Shown: positions 51,201-59,508 of the stretch, piece by piece
Position numbering within the stretch: position 1 is the stretch's first letter
How the letters are laid out: each line of letters opens with the position of its first letter
Assembly: GCF_042675645.1 (NCBI RefSeq)
Contig: NZ_JBHTJH010000017.1
Span: 1,240,001 to 1,304,000, forward strand
Length of the DNA stretch: 64,000 nucleotides
Reading direction: 5' to 3'
Source: Sungkyunkwania multivorans
GTDB taxonomy: Bacteria > Bacteroidota > Bacteroidia > Flavobacteriales > Flavobacteriaceae
The notes under the pieces: generated by a model
Seen by the model: only the letters and a program-made list of their open reading frames with translations
Database searches by the model: none
Told to the model about the DNA's origin: nothing
Position numbers and translations under genes: made by a program

Positions 51201-52596
51201 AGCATTTACAGATGTATTGGGGTTTTTACCTATGGCAATTTCGGCATCTGCTGGAGCAGAAGTACAACGCCCATTGGCAACCGTGGTTATTGGTGGATTA
51301 ATGACTTCTACATTACTGACTCTATTCGTGTTACCAATTTTGTACCATTGGGTAGAAAACAAATCTTTTAAGTTCAAAATGAATAAAAAGATAGTTACAG
51401 CAACTGCGGTTTTACTTATAATGTTTGGTTTTTCGACACAAAGTAACGCTCAACAGATAAGCGATACACTTCCTGAAATAACAATACAGGAGGCTGTAAA
51501 ACTCTCAAAAAACAATTATCCGTTGTTGAAGCAAAAGCAGTTGGAAATCACAAAACAGGAACAACTAAAAGCTACAGCCTATGATTTTGGCACAACTCAA
51601 ATATTTACCGGAGGTGAGGAAATTAATAATGGAAATGGTATTTATACTACCATAGGAATTGGCCAAAGCAACATTGATGTGTTTGGTATTTCTGCGAAAA
51701 AGCGATTGCAAGAACAACGCATTCAATTAGCTCAAAAAGCGTTTCAGCTTTCAGAATTAGATTTAGAATTGGAAGTGAAAAAGGCTTGGACAAATACTTT
51801 GCAGAGTAAAAGGAATTATAATTTGTACAAAGAGTTAGATTCTATTTATATCAACTTCGAGAAAGCTGTTGCCTTAAATTATGAAGTAGAGGCCATTTCA
51901 AGATTAGAATATTCAGCAGCTAAAAATCAAGCCTTACAAATTCAAAATAAAAAAGCGCAGGCGTATAGTGATTATTTAGTCGCTTTACAGCAATTAAATC
52001 TATGGTTTGTTTCAGAGGAAATTTATACGGTTACTGATAAATTTGATATTGCTACGGATATAAATATGGAAGCATTCAATATTGAAAATCATCCGTTGTA
52101 CAATATGGCACAGAATATTGTAGATGAAGCCGAAGCCAATTATAAAGCTGCAAAAGCAAATAATTTGCCAAAGTTCAACCTACAAGGGGGGTTACAAAAA
52201 GTTGATGGCAATTCGGGATTTTACACCTATCAAGCAGGTATTTCAATTCCGTTTTTATCTGGCTCAAACAAAGCGCAAATTAGAACTGCAAAAATTGATA
52301 AGGAGATAACGGAAGCCAATGTGCAATTCAAGCAAAAAGAAGTACAATCCAAATTTATTCAAGCTAAAGAAAATTACCAAAAATGGAAAACGTCTTGGCT
52401 TTTCTACAAAAATGAAGTGTTACCACTTGTGAAAGAACAAAAAGTGGGTGCTTTATTGGCATATAAAGAAGGGGAAATTGATTATACCGCATTTACACAA
52501 CTTATAAAAGAAGCTGTTCAATCTGATTTGGAATCTCAAACCGCGCTAATCAATTATTTACAAAGTACATTTCAATTACAATATTTTAACCAATAA
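48262..52596 (+). CDS. czcA: CzcA-type RND metal pump fused to a TolC-family outer-membrane channel
   Basis: Encodes 1444 residues. Residues 1-1030 or so are a heavy-metal RND pump with VPIDAVPDITNNQVQV and the proton-relay helix GAIDFGIIVDGAVIIVEST; DFGxxxDGA is the divalent (Zn/Co/Cd) CzcA class. From about 1040 an in-frame Met starts a complete signal-peptide-like stretch (MNKKIVTATAVLLIMFGF, then SNAQQ), followed by a TolC fold (ITIQEAVKLSKNNYPLL ... YKEGEIDYTAFTQLI). So pump and channel are joined in one frame with the channel's own signal retained. Adaptor gene follows 4 bp later. Confidence 0.93.
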   Translation: MINKIIDFSINNKFIIGLLTLTIIGAGIWSMTQVPIDAVPDITNNQVQVITQAPNLGTEDIEQIVTYPVEVAMSNLPNVQEIRSISRFGLSVVTIVFDDDMGTYLPRQLVAEKLNEVKEQIPAGFGEPTMGPISTGLGEIYQYTLKVAPEFKDKYTIADLRSMQDWIVQRQMAMVEGVVEVNAIGGKIKQYEVAVDPNDLNAIGLTITDVFNALEANNQNTGGAYIEKNHQANFIRGEGLVRSLEDIKKITVKNVNNIPVTIGDIATVQFGSAIRYGALTQDGEGEVVGGLVMMLKGANSNDVIANVKERMAQIEKSLPEGIIIESLLDRSKLIGETTSTVATNLIEGALIVIFVLIFLLGNWRGGLIVASTIPLSLLFAFILMNVFDVWANLMSLGAIDFGIIVDGAVIIVESTVFLITSQVLKKKCLTAKERDKVASNASKKMMNAAFFGQLIILIVFLPILALQGIEGKMFKPMALTFIFAMIGAMVLCLTYVPMMSALVLRAPKNDKKSYGDRFVHWVEDKYQPLLVKALKKGKWIIGIAVVLFGITVFMFSRMGGEFIPQLDEGDIAFHAILKPGSSLTETIETTTKIEQIVKAKFPEVEKIVSRIGVAEIPTDPMPMDLADVFVILKPKSEWTTATTKDELIEKMKEAVEIVPGVNYEFTQPIEMRFNELLEGVREDIAIKLYGEDIDVLSQKAEEISKIIAGTEGIGDMKAEATTGLPQMTINYDRDKLAQYGLQINALNRTVQSAFAGGTAGVIFEGEKRFDLVVRLSSQNRKDISDVQNLYINLPSRTQIPLREIADVSYKSGPMQISRDNTNRRTYVGINVRGRDVKSLVTEIKKKLDAQLELPSGYFIRYGGAFENLERASNRLQTVVPIALLLIFILIYFALKSLPQTLMIYIAIPMATIGGVVALWLRDMPFSISAGVGFIVLFGVAVLNGLVMISGLNELKDEGVTNLKDRIVEGTKRRIRPIMLTAFTDVLGFLPMAISASAGAEVQRPLATVVIGGLMTSTLLTLFVLPILYHWVENKSFKFKMNKKIVTATAVLLIMFGFSTQSNAQQISDTLPEITIQEAVKLSKNNYPLLKQKQLEITKQEQLKATAYDFGTTQIFTGGEEINNGNGIYTTIGIGQSNIDVFGISAKKRLQEQRIQLAQKAFQLSELDLELEVKKAWTNTLQSKRNYNLYKELDSIYINFEKAVALNYEVEAISRLEYSAAKNQALQIQNKKAQAYSDYLVALQQLNLWFVSEEIYTVTDKFDIATDINMEAFNIENHPLYNMAQNIVDEAEANYKAAKANNLPKFNLQGGLQKVDGNSGFYTYQAGISIPFLSGSNKAQIRTAKIDKEITEANVQFKQKEVQSKFIQAKENYQKWKTSWLFYKNEVLPLVKEQKVGALLAYKEGEIDYTAFTQLIKEAVQSDLESQTALINYLQSTFQLQYFNQ

Positions 52597-52600
52597 GACA

Positions 52601-53797
52601 ATGAAAAATACATCATATAAATTTTTAACACTATTTATAGCTTCAATTTTAGTAACCGCTTGTGGAAATAAAAATGGCTCAGATGTTCATACCGACAATG
52701 GAGAACAAAAAACTGAAGCAAAGGAGTCGCAAAATGAAGGACAAGAAGTTGTGCTCTCAAAACAGCAGTTCAATGCTTTAAAAATGAAAATCGACACGCT
52801 TACATTACGCAATATGAGTGGCTATGTAGAAGCTAATGGAACATTGGAAGTCCCACCGCAAAACGAAGCTACTATAACTTCTGTGGTTGGTGTTAATGTA
52901 GTATCTATTAAAGTAATTGAAGGCGATAAAGTCAGTAAAGGTCAAGTAGTAGCTTACCTTTCTCACCCAAATATTATAAAACTGCAAACCGATTACTTAA
53001 ATGCCCATAGTAATAGTGTTTTTTTGAAAAAGAACTATGAGCGTCAAAAAAAATTATACGATGCAGGTGTAGGTTCTGGTGCTAATTTTCAAAAGGCAGA
53101 AGCAGAATATAATGCTTCAAAAGCAATGGTAAACGGATTAGCTGCCCAATTAAAAATACTAAACGTCAACACCACTTTAGTTCGTAACGGTACTATTGCT
53201 CAACAAATTGCATTACGTAGTCCAATAGAAGGTTTTGTACAAAAGGTTGAAGTAAAAACAGGCCAATACGTAGAGCCTCAAACCGAGTTATTTGAAGTTG
53301 TAAACACGCATCACGTGCACGCTGATTTAATGGTGTTTGAAAAGGATGTGTATAAAGTAAAAAGAGGTCAGAAAGTATCTTTTACTATACAATCCGTTCC
53401 GGATGAAGAACTTACAGCAGAAATCTATTCCGTTAGCAAAACTTTTGAAGACAATCCAAAAGCAGTTCACGTTCACGCAGAAATTGAAAACAAGAAAGGC
53501 AACTTAATCCCTGGAATGTATATTCAAGGTAAAATTCAAGTAGAGAACACCAAGACAAAAGCATTACCAGAAAGTGCGATTATTAAAGATGGCGATAGGT
53601 ATTATGCATTTTCAGTAGAAAAAGAAAATGAAGATTGGAGTTTTAAACCAGTAGAAGTTATTTTGGGTGCAAAAGACAACAATTGGATAGCGGTTCAATT
53701 TTCTAAAGACATAGAGTCAAATACAAAATTCGCTTATAATAATGCATACTACCTTATTGCAGAAATGAAAAAAGGTGAAGCAGAACACGAACATTAA
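52601..53797 (+). CDS. czcB: CzcB-type periplasmic efflux adaptor
   Basis: Encodes 398 residues with a lipoprotein signal (SILVTACGNKNG). Membrane-fusion domains: TITSVVGVNVVSIKVIEGDKVSKGQVV (first lipoyl half), helical hairpin near KKNYERQKKLYDAGVGSG, and RSPIEGFVQKVEVKTGQYVEP (second half). Ends in His-rich GEAEHEH. It joins the CzcA-TolC protein across the periplasm. No heavy-metal-binding N-terminal domain, unlike the CusB-type adaptor. The Fur-family gene follows 2 bp later. Confidence 0.92.
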   Translation: MKNTSYKFLTLFIASILVTACGNKNGSDVHTDNGEQKTEAKESQNEGQEVVLSKQQFNALKMKIDTLTLRNMSGYVEANGTLEVPPQNEATITSVVGVNVVSIKVIEGDKVSKGQVVAYLSHPNIIKLQTDYLNAHSNSVFLKKNYERQKKLYDAGVGSGANFQKAEAEYNASKAMVNGLAAQLKILNVNTTLVRNGTIAQQIALRSPIEGFVQKVEVKTGQYVEPQTELFEVVNTHHVHADLMVFEKDVYKVKRGQKVSFTIQSVPDEELTAEIYSVSKTFEDNPKAVHVHAEIENKKGNLIPGMYIQGKIQVENTKTKALPESAIIKDGDRYYAFSVEKENEDWSFKPVEVILGAKDNNWIAVQFSKDIESNTKFAYNNAYYLIAEMKKGEAEHEH

Positions 53798-53799
53798 TT

Positions 53800-54213
53800 A
53801 TGGAAACAATAGAACAACTATTAGAGTCAAAAAACATACGTGTTACTGCAATGCGCTTATTAATTTATAAGTTCCTTGCGGAAAACCAGGTGGCCGTAAC
53901 GTTAAGTGATATTGAGAACGCTTTTGAAAAGGCAGACAGAACAACACTATATAGAACAGTTAAAACATTTGTAGAAAAAGATATTGTACACCAAATAGAC
54001 GACGGTACAGGTATAGTAAAATATGCACTATGTGAACAAGATTGCAGCTGTGAAATTGAAACGGATTTACACCTGCACTTTCATTGTAATAACTGTAATG
54101 AAACCATTTGCTTAACAGAACATAAAATACCTCAAATTAAAGTGCCAGAAGGTTTTGTTTCAGAAAATGTAAACTTGGTAGTAAAAGGTATTTGTGATAA
54201 ATGTAGCGGTTAA
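53800..54213 (+). CDS. Fur-family metalloregulator (Zur-like)
   Basis: Encodes 137 residues: winged helix with KNIRVTAMRLLIYKFL and DRTTLYRTVKTFVEKDIVHQI, then the dimerisation domain with HLHFHCNNCNETICL and a C-terminal CDKC pair, so a structural CxxC...CxxC zinc site is present. An added Cys pair (CEQDCSCEIE) lies before it. Placed between a CzcA-type system and a Zn/Cd-type ATPase, it likely senses Zn or a similar divalent ion. It is transcribed with czcA and probably binds TGCACNNCCATTGCA (inference). Confidence 0.9.
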   Translation: METIEQLLESKNIRVTAMRLLIYKFLAENQVAVTLSDIENAFEKADRTTLYRTVKTFVEKDIVHQIDDGTGIVKYALCEQDCSCEIETDLHLHFHCNNCNETICLTEHKIPQIKVPEGFVSENVNLVVKGICDKCSG

Positions 54214-54216
54214 TAA

Positions 54217-54252
54217 TGCACTTCCATTGCAGGCAATTTTACAATAGCTTTG
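54217..54252 (+). promoter_or_regulatory. Shared 15-bp operator and -7 element before the Zn/Cd ATPase gene
   Basis: TGCACTTCCATTGCA (54217-54231) then an exact TAGCTTTG -7 element (54245-54252); ATG at 54272. The motif matches 47807-47821 at 13 of 15 positions and lies at nearly the same distance from its -7 element (13 bp of sequence there versus 12 there; 13-14 by start-to-end count). It begins 3 bp after the Fur-family stop codon, so regulator and target are adjacent. Confidence 0.7.
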
Positions 54253-54271
54253 AATTATTAATAATTTAACA

Positions 54272-56233
54272 ATGAAGAAAAAGAAACTCAATTTACGAGA
54301 TATAAAACCAAATCCAAAAAAAGAGCATAGTCAAAATGATGGTCACAATCACAACGGTTCAGAAAGCTTAGGAAAGTTTAATACCTATTTGCCAGCAATT
54401 TTCAGTTTTGTAATGTTAATGATAGGTATTGCTATCGATTATTTCGATATGTTCCCATATTTTAAAGGATGGATTCGTTTACTATGGTATGTGGTAGCCT
54501 ATATTCCCGTAGGTTTTCCTGTGATAAAGGAAGGGTGGAACAGTATTAAAAGTGGCGATTTTTTTACCGAATTTTTCTTAATGTCTATTGCAACCATAGG
54601 CGCATTCGTAATTGGAGAATATCCTGAAGGAGTAGCGGTAATGTTATTCTATGCTGTTGGTGAGTTATTTCAAAGTGCAGCAGTAAATAAAGCAAAGGGC
54701 AATATTAAAGCTTTGCTCGATGTACGTCCTAATGAGGCTTTGGTATATCGCAATAATGATTACATTTCTGTAAGTCCAGAAACGGTTGAAATTGGCGAAA
54801 AAGTGCAAGTCCGTGTTGGCGAAAAAGTGCCTTTAGACGGTATTCTACTTTCCGAAAAAGGCTCATTTAATACAGCAGCATTGACAGGCGAAAGCAAACC
54901 TGATACAATTGCAAAAGGCGAGAAAGTATTTGCAGGCAGTATTAATATGGATGGTGTTATTGAAATTGAAACTACCAAAGAGTTTAAGGATAGTTCCATT
55001 GCGAGAATTTTAGATATGGTGCAGAATGCAACAGCAAGAAAATCAAAAACAGAATTATTCATCAGGCAATTTGCACGCATTTATACACCAATTGTTGTGT
55101 TTTTGGCTATTGGTGTTACTTTCATTCCTTACTTTTTCGTAGATGATTATGTCTTTAGAGACTGGTTATATCGTGCCTTAATATTTTTGGTTATATCCTG
55201 TCCTTGTGCTTTAGTCATATCCATTCCGTTGGGTTATTTCGGAGGATTGGGTGCAGCTTCAAAAAATGGAATTTTGTTCAAAGGAGCTTCCTTTTTAGAT
55301 GCTATGACCAAAATAAATACATTGGTGATGGACAAAACAGGAACGGTTACCAAAGGTGTTTTCAAAATCAAGGAAATCAAGTCTATAGGTTGGGAAGAAT
55401 CTGAATTTATGAAATACCTAATGGCTATGGAAGAACAATCCACACATCCAATCGCAAAAGCCATTTTGGAATATAAAGATGAGGGTGCAGATTACAAGGC
55501 TTCCGAAGTATCTGAAATAGCAGGAAAAGGTTTAAAAGGTATTGTAAATGGTAAGACTGTTTTAGTTGGTAACAAAGCTCTAATGACAGCCAATAAAATC
55601 AATGCTTTAGAGGAAACAGAAACTATTGTAGAATCTATAGTGTTAGTATCAATAGACAATACATTTGCAGGCTATGTTGTTATTGCAGATGAATTAAAAG
55701 ATGATGCCAAAGAAACAATTACCAATTTGCACAAAGTAGGTGTCAAAAATATAATAATGCTCTCTGGTGACAAACATTCCATTACCCAACAAGTCGCAAG
55801 AGAATTAGGAATTGAAAAAGCTAAAGGAGGATTATTACCAGAGGATAAGCTAAATGAAGTTGAAGCTTTAAAGAAGAATCCAGAAAACAAAGTAGCATTT
55901 ATAGGTGATGGCATCAATGATGCACCTGTTTTAGCAGCAAGTAACGTGGGTATAGCTATGGGTGGCTTAGGAAGTGATGTGGCTATTGAAACCGCAGATG
56001 TCATTATTCAAACCGACCAACCTTCAAAAGTAGTTAGAGCTATTAAAATTAGTCGTTCCACTCGAAAAATTGTATGGCAGAATATCATATTGGCTTTTGG
56101 CGTAAAAGTTATAGTATTAATTTTAGGAGCAGGTGGTTTAGCAACAATGTGGGAAGCAGTTTTTGCAGATGTTGGTGTTGCATTGTTAGCAATATTGAAT
56201 GCTGTTAGATTGCAAAGAATGACTTGGAGTTAA
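54272..56233 (+). CDS. Zn/Cd/Pb-type P1B ATPase (ZntA/CadA-like)
   Basis: Exports divalent soft metals from the cytoplasm. Encodes 653 residues. The N-terminus is short and has only a small His/Asn patch (HSQNDGHNHNG), with no HMA domain. Marks: CPC in VISCPCALVISIPLGYFGGLG, phosphorylation motif MDKTGTVTKG, hinge GDGINDAPVLAASN, and the last helix FGVKVIVLILGAGGLATMWEAVFADVG, where the Lys and Asp are the P1B-2 (Zn/Cd) signature. Driven by its own promoter with the shared operator. Confidence 0.94.
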   Translation: MKKKKLNLRDIKPNPKKEHSQNDGHNHNGSESLGKFNTYLPAIFSFVMLMIGIAIDYFDMFPYFKGWIRLLWYVVAYIPVGFPVIKEGWNSIKSGDFFTEFFLMSIATIGAFVIGEYPEGVAVMLFYAVGELFQSAAVNKAKGNIKALLDVRPNEALVYRNNDYISVSPETVEIGEKVQVRVGEKVPLDGILLSEKGSFNTAALTGESKPDTIAKGEKVFAGSINMDGVIEIETTKEFKDSSIARILDMVQNATARKSKTELFIRQFARIYTPIVVFLAIGVTFIPYFFVDDYVFRDWLYRALIFLVISCPCALVISIPLGYFGGLGAASKNGILFKGASFLDAMTKINTLVMDKTGTVTKGVFKIKEIKSIGWEESEFMKYLMAMEEQSTHPIAKAILEYKDEGADYKASEVSEIAGKGLKGIVNGKTVLVGNKALMTANKINALEETETIVESIVLVSIDNTFAGYVVIADELKDDAKETITNLHKVGVKNIIMLSGDKHSITQQVARELGIEKAKGGLLPEDKLNEVEALKKNPENKVAFIGDGINDAPVLAASNVGIAMGGLGSDVAIETADVIIQTDQPSKVVRAIKISRSTRKIVWQNIILAFGVKVIVLILGAGGLATMWEAVFADVGVALLAILNAVRLQRMTWS

Positions 56234-56244
56234 AGCATAATACT

Positions 56245-56859
56245 ATGAAGAGAAAAGAACATTGGGAAAACGTTTTTAAAACAAAACCCTTAAACGAAGT
56301 GAGTTGGTATGAAGTTGTGCCAGAAACATCTTTATCTTTTTTTAAAGAATCTAATATTTCTAAATCTGCAAAAATCATCGATATTGGTGGTGGAGATAGT
56401 TTTTTGGTAGATAATTTATTAAAGCTAGGTTATAAAGATATCACGGTGTTAGACATTTCTGAAGCTGCATTAGATAGAGCTAAACAACGTTTAAAAGGCC
56501 AATCAAAGAAAGTAAAATGGATTGTAGCCGATGTTGCTGATTTTTCACCACCAGAACACTATGACTTTTGGCACGATAGAGCAGCATTTCATTTCTTAAC
56601 AGAATTACAAGATATAAATGGTTATATCGAAACTGTTCAAGAGTATCTAAATAAGAACGGTAATTTAGTTGTTGCCACTTTTTCTGAAAATGGTCCCAAA
56701 AAGTGTAGTGGTTTAGAGATAAAACAATATTCGGAAAGCACCATGACCAATCAATTTAAAATGTACTTTGATAAAATTAGGTGCATTAAAATTGACCATA
56801 AAACGCCCTTTGATACCAATCAAAATTTCGTGTTTTGCTGGTTTAGAAAAATAACGTAA
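56245..56859 (+). CDS. Class I SAM-dependent methyltransferase
   Basis: Encodes 204 residues from the ATG at 56245, 11 bp after the ATPase stop; an in-frame TTG at 56224 overlaps that gene and is not needed. The Rossmann motif is IIDIGGGDSFLVDNLL, followed by the acidic loop VLDISEAALDRAKQRL and VKWIVADVADFSPPEHYDFWHDRAAFHFL. Resembles small thiol or metalloid methyltransferases and TPMT-like enzymes found in metal loci. Substrate unknown. Confidence 0.88.
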   Translation: MKRKEHWENVFKTKPLNEVSWYEVVPETSLSFFKESNISKSAKIIDIGGGDSFLVDNLLKLGYKDITVLDISEAALDRAKQRLKGQSKKVKWIVADVADFSPPEHYDFWHDRAAFHFLTELQDINGYIETVQEYLNKNGNLVVATFSENGPKKCSGLEIKQYSESTMTNQFKMYFDKIRCIKIDHKTPFDTNQNFVFCWFRKIT

Positions 56860-56970
56860 TCATTCATAATCATTGCCGTTGAATTTTTCTGAATAAAAGA
56901 AGGTGAATGAGTAAATTCTACAAATCCTTCAGCAAATAACGTAACATATTAAAGACTTTAAATCCTGAAA

Positions 56971-56985
56971 TTTGTAGGCTACAAA
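56971..56985. promoter_or_regulatory. Short dyad before copA
   Basis: TTTGTAG, one base, CTACAAA: perfect arms ending 13 bp before the copA ATG (56999). A further CTACAAATCC half-site is at 56918-56927. Similar in outline to the TACA/TGTA operators of copper repressors. Candidate operator for a copper-responsive regulator; not assigned. Confidence 0.45.
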
Positions 56986-56998
56986 TGAACATAGGATT

Positions 56999-59257
56999 AT
57001 GGAGACCATAAACATATTTAAAACCAAAGAAAAGAACCATAAATTAGGAATAAAAGAATCATTCCCGGTTACAGGTATGACCTGTGCGTCTTGTGCAGCG
57101 AGTGTTGAATCTGTATTAAAACATACGGAAGGCGTTTTTGATGCAAGCGTAAATTTTGCCAATAGCTCTGTTCTTGTAGAGTACGACAAAGAGTTGAGTC
57201 CTAATCAACTTCAAAATGCACTTCGCGAAGTGGGCTATGATATTATCATTGATGCGGAGAATCCTTCGGAAGTACAACAAGAACTACAGCAAAAGCACTA
57301 TCAAGACATAAAAAATCGCACTATTTGGTCAGCCATTCTTACGATTCCAATTTTTGTATTAGGAATGTTTTTTATGAAATGGGAACCAGGTAAGTGGATT
57401 TCTTTACTATTGGCTTTCCCTATTCTGTTTTGGTTTGGGCGTAGCTTTTTTGTCAATGCTTTCAAGCAAGCGAAAAACGGTAAGGCGAATATGGATACCT
57501 TGGTGGCCTTGAGTACCGGAATTGCATTTTTGTTTAGTATTTTCAACACCTTTTTTCCTGAATTTTGGTTGAGCCGTGGTATCGAGCCTCACGTCTATTA
57601 TGAGGCGGCTACTGTCATTATAACTTTTATTTCCTTGGGGAAACTTTTGGAAGAAAAGGCAAAATCCAATACCTCTTCAGCCATTAAAAAGCTGATGGGT
57701 TTACAACCCAAAACGCTAAAGATTATTGAGAATGGGGAAGAAAAGGAGATTTCTATTTCGACTGTGCAAGTAGGTCAAACTATTTTGGTAAAACCTGGAG
57801 ATAAAATTCCTGTAGATGGGTTGGTGTCTAAAGGAAGCTCTTATGTAGATGAAAGTATGATTACGGGAGAACCTGTTCCAGTAGAAAAATCAGATGGTGG
57901 AAAAGTATTTGCGGGTACGGTAAACCAAAAAGGTAGTTTTCAATTTACCGCTGAAAAAGTAGGTGGAGAAACCTTGCTTTCCCAAATCATTAAAATGGTT
58001 CAGGAAGCCCAAGGAAGTAAAGCACCTGTACAGAAACTGGTTGATAAAATCGCAGGAATATTTGTTCCGATTGTATTAGGGATTTCTGTTATTACCTTTA
58101 TTGTTTGGATGTCGGCTGGAGGCGATAATGCATTTTCACAAGCCTTGTTGACATCTGTAGCAGTATTGGTTATAGCCTGTCCTTGTGCGTTAGGTTTGGC
58201 AACACCTACTGCCATTATGGTGGGTATTGGTAAAGGTGCAGAAAACAATATTCTTATAAAAGATGCCGAGAGTTTAGAACTCGGTCATAAAGTGAATGCG
58301 GTCATTCTTGATAAAACGGGTACCATTACAGAAGGGAAACCGTTAGTAACTGATATACTTTGGAAGGATAAACTTGAAAATCAAAATCAATACAAACAAA
58401 TTCTTTTGGCAATAGAAGCACAATCAGAACATCCTTTGGCAGAAGCGGTAGTCAACCATTTTAAGGAACAAGATGTTCAACCCGCCGAAATCACTTCTTT
58501 TGAAAGTATCACGGGAATGGGTGTTAAAGCAGAATCGGAAAATGGGACAAAATACTTTGTAGGCAACCATAAATTAATGGTCAAGAATGATATTCAAATC
58601 GATGCTGCCTTAATGCAAACAGCAGAAAGCCTCGAAGAACAAGCAAAAACAGTCATTTTCTTCGGTAATGAAAAACAAGTGCTGGCGATACTCGCTATTG
58701 CAGACAAGATTAAGCAAACTTCAAAAAAGGCCATTGCAACGCTTCAGGAACGAGGTATCGAGGTTTATATGCTTACAGGAGATAATAATAAAACTGCATC
58801 TGCTGTCGCAAAACAAGTAGGAATAACAAATTACCAAGGGGAAGTAATGCCTTCAGAGAAAGCAGCTTTTGTGGAAAAACTGCAAGCTGATGGTAAGATA
58901 GTAGCTATGGTTGGTGATGGTATCAATGATTCCCACGCTTTGGCACAAGCCAATGTAAGTATCGCAATGGGTAAAGGTTCGGACATAGCAATGGACGTTG
59001 CGAAAATGACCTTGATAACGTCTGATTTGCAATCTATTCCAAAAGCGTTGGAACTATCAAAAAGAACCGTATTGGGCATACGCCAGAATCTGTTTTGGGC
59101 ATTCATATATAATCTCATTGGGATTCCAATTGCAGCAGGCGTTTTGTATCCCGTAAATGGATTTTTATTGGACCCAATGATAGCAGGAATGGCAATGGCA
59201 TTCAGTAGCGTTTCTGTAGTCGCGAATAGCCTAAGATTGAAACGAGTAAAACTTTAA
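56999..59257 (+). CDS. copA: CopA-type Cu(I)-exporting P-type ATPase
   Basis: Encodes 752 residues with one N-terminal HMA domain (PVTGMTCASCAASVESVL, about residues 22-40), the CPC ion site IACPCALGLATPTAIMVG, DKTGTITEGKPLVTD, and the HP motif SEHPLAEAVV. The hinge reads GDGINDSHALAQANVSIAMG, with His where most family members have Pro. The end FIYNLIGIPIAAGVLYP and MAMAFSSVSVVANSLRL carries the YN and MxxSS pairs of Cu(I) pumps. Followed at 23 bp by an HMA chaperone. Third P1B ATPase of the window. Confidence 0.95.
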   Translation: METINIFKTKEKNHKLGIKESFPVTGMTCASCAASVESVLKHTEGVFDASVNFANSSVLVEYDKELSPNQLQNALREVGYDIIIDAENPSEVQQELQQKHYQDIKNRTIWSAILTIPIFVLGMFFMKWEPGKWISLLLAFPILFWFGRSFFVNAFKQAKNGKANMDTLVALSTGIAFLFSIFNTFFPEFWLSRGIEPHVYYEAATVIITFISLGKLLEEKAKSNTSSAIKKLMGLQPKTLKIIENGEEKEISISTVQVGQTILVKPGDKIPVDGLVSKGSSYVDESMITGEPVPVEKSDGGKVFAGTVNQKGSFQFTAEKVGGETLLSQIIKMVQEAQGSKAPVQKLVDKIAGIFVPIVLGISVITFIVWMSAGGDNAFSQALLTSVAVLVIACPCALGLATPTAIMVGIGKGAENNILIKDAESLELGHKVNAVILDKTGTITEGKPLVTDILWKDKLENQNQYKQILLAIEAQSEHPLAEAVVNHFKEQDVQPAEITSFESITGMGVKAESENGTKYFVGNHKLMVKNDIQIDAALMQTAESLEEQAKTVIFFGNEKQVLAILAIADKIKQTSKKAIATLQERGIEVYMLTGDNNKTASAVAKQVGITNYQGEVMPSEKAAFVEKLQADGKIVAMVGDGINDSHALAQANVSIAMGKGSDIAMDVAKMTLITSDLQSIPKALELSKRTVLGIRQNLFWAFIYNLIGIPIAAGVLYPVNGFLLDPMIAGMAMAFSSVSVVANSLRLKRVKL

Positions 59258-59280
59258 TATTAATTATAAATTCAAATACA

Positions 59281-59493
59281 ATGAAAACTTTAAAATTTAA
59301 AACAAATATCAATTGTGGTGGTTGCGTCTCTAAAGTAACCCCATTTTTAAACAAGCAAGAAGGTGTGGAAAGTTGGGAAGTGGATACCACTAATCCTGAT
59401 AAAATTTTAACCATAGAAAGCGACGGTGCTTCAGAAGAAGATATAAAGGCTACATTGCAAAAAGTAGGCTTTAAAGCGGAAGCCGTAGATTAA
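59281..59493 (+). CDS. copZ: CopZ-like HMA copper chaperone
   Basis: Encodes 70 residues, a single HMA domain with the metal site TNINCGGCVSKVTPFL (CxxC). It lies 23 bp after copA, the usual place for a chaperone that delivers Cu(I) to the ATPase. The C-terminal half SDGASEEDIKATLQKVGF is standard for the fold. Confidence 0.9.
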   Translation: MKTLKFKTNINCGGCVSKVTPFLNKQEGVESWEVDTTNPDKILTIESDGASEEDIKATLQKVGFKAEAVD

Positions 59494-59508
59494 TATTCTC
59501 GTTTTAAT

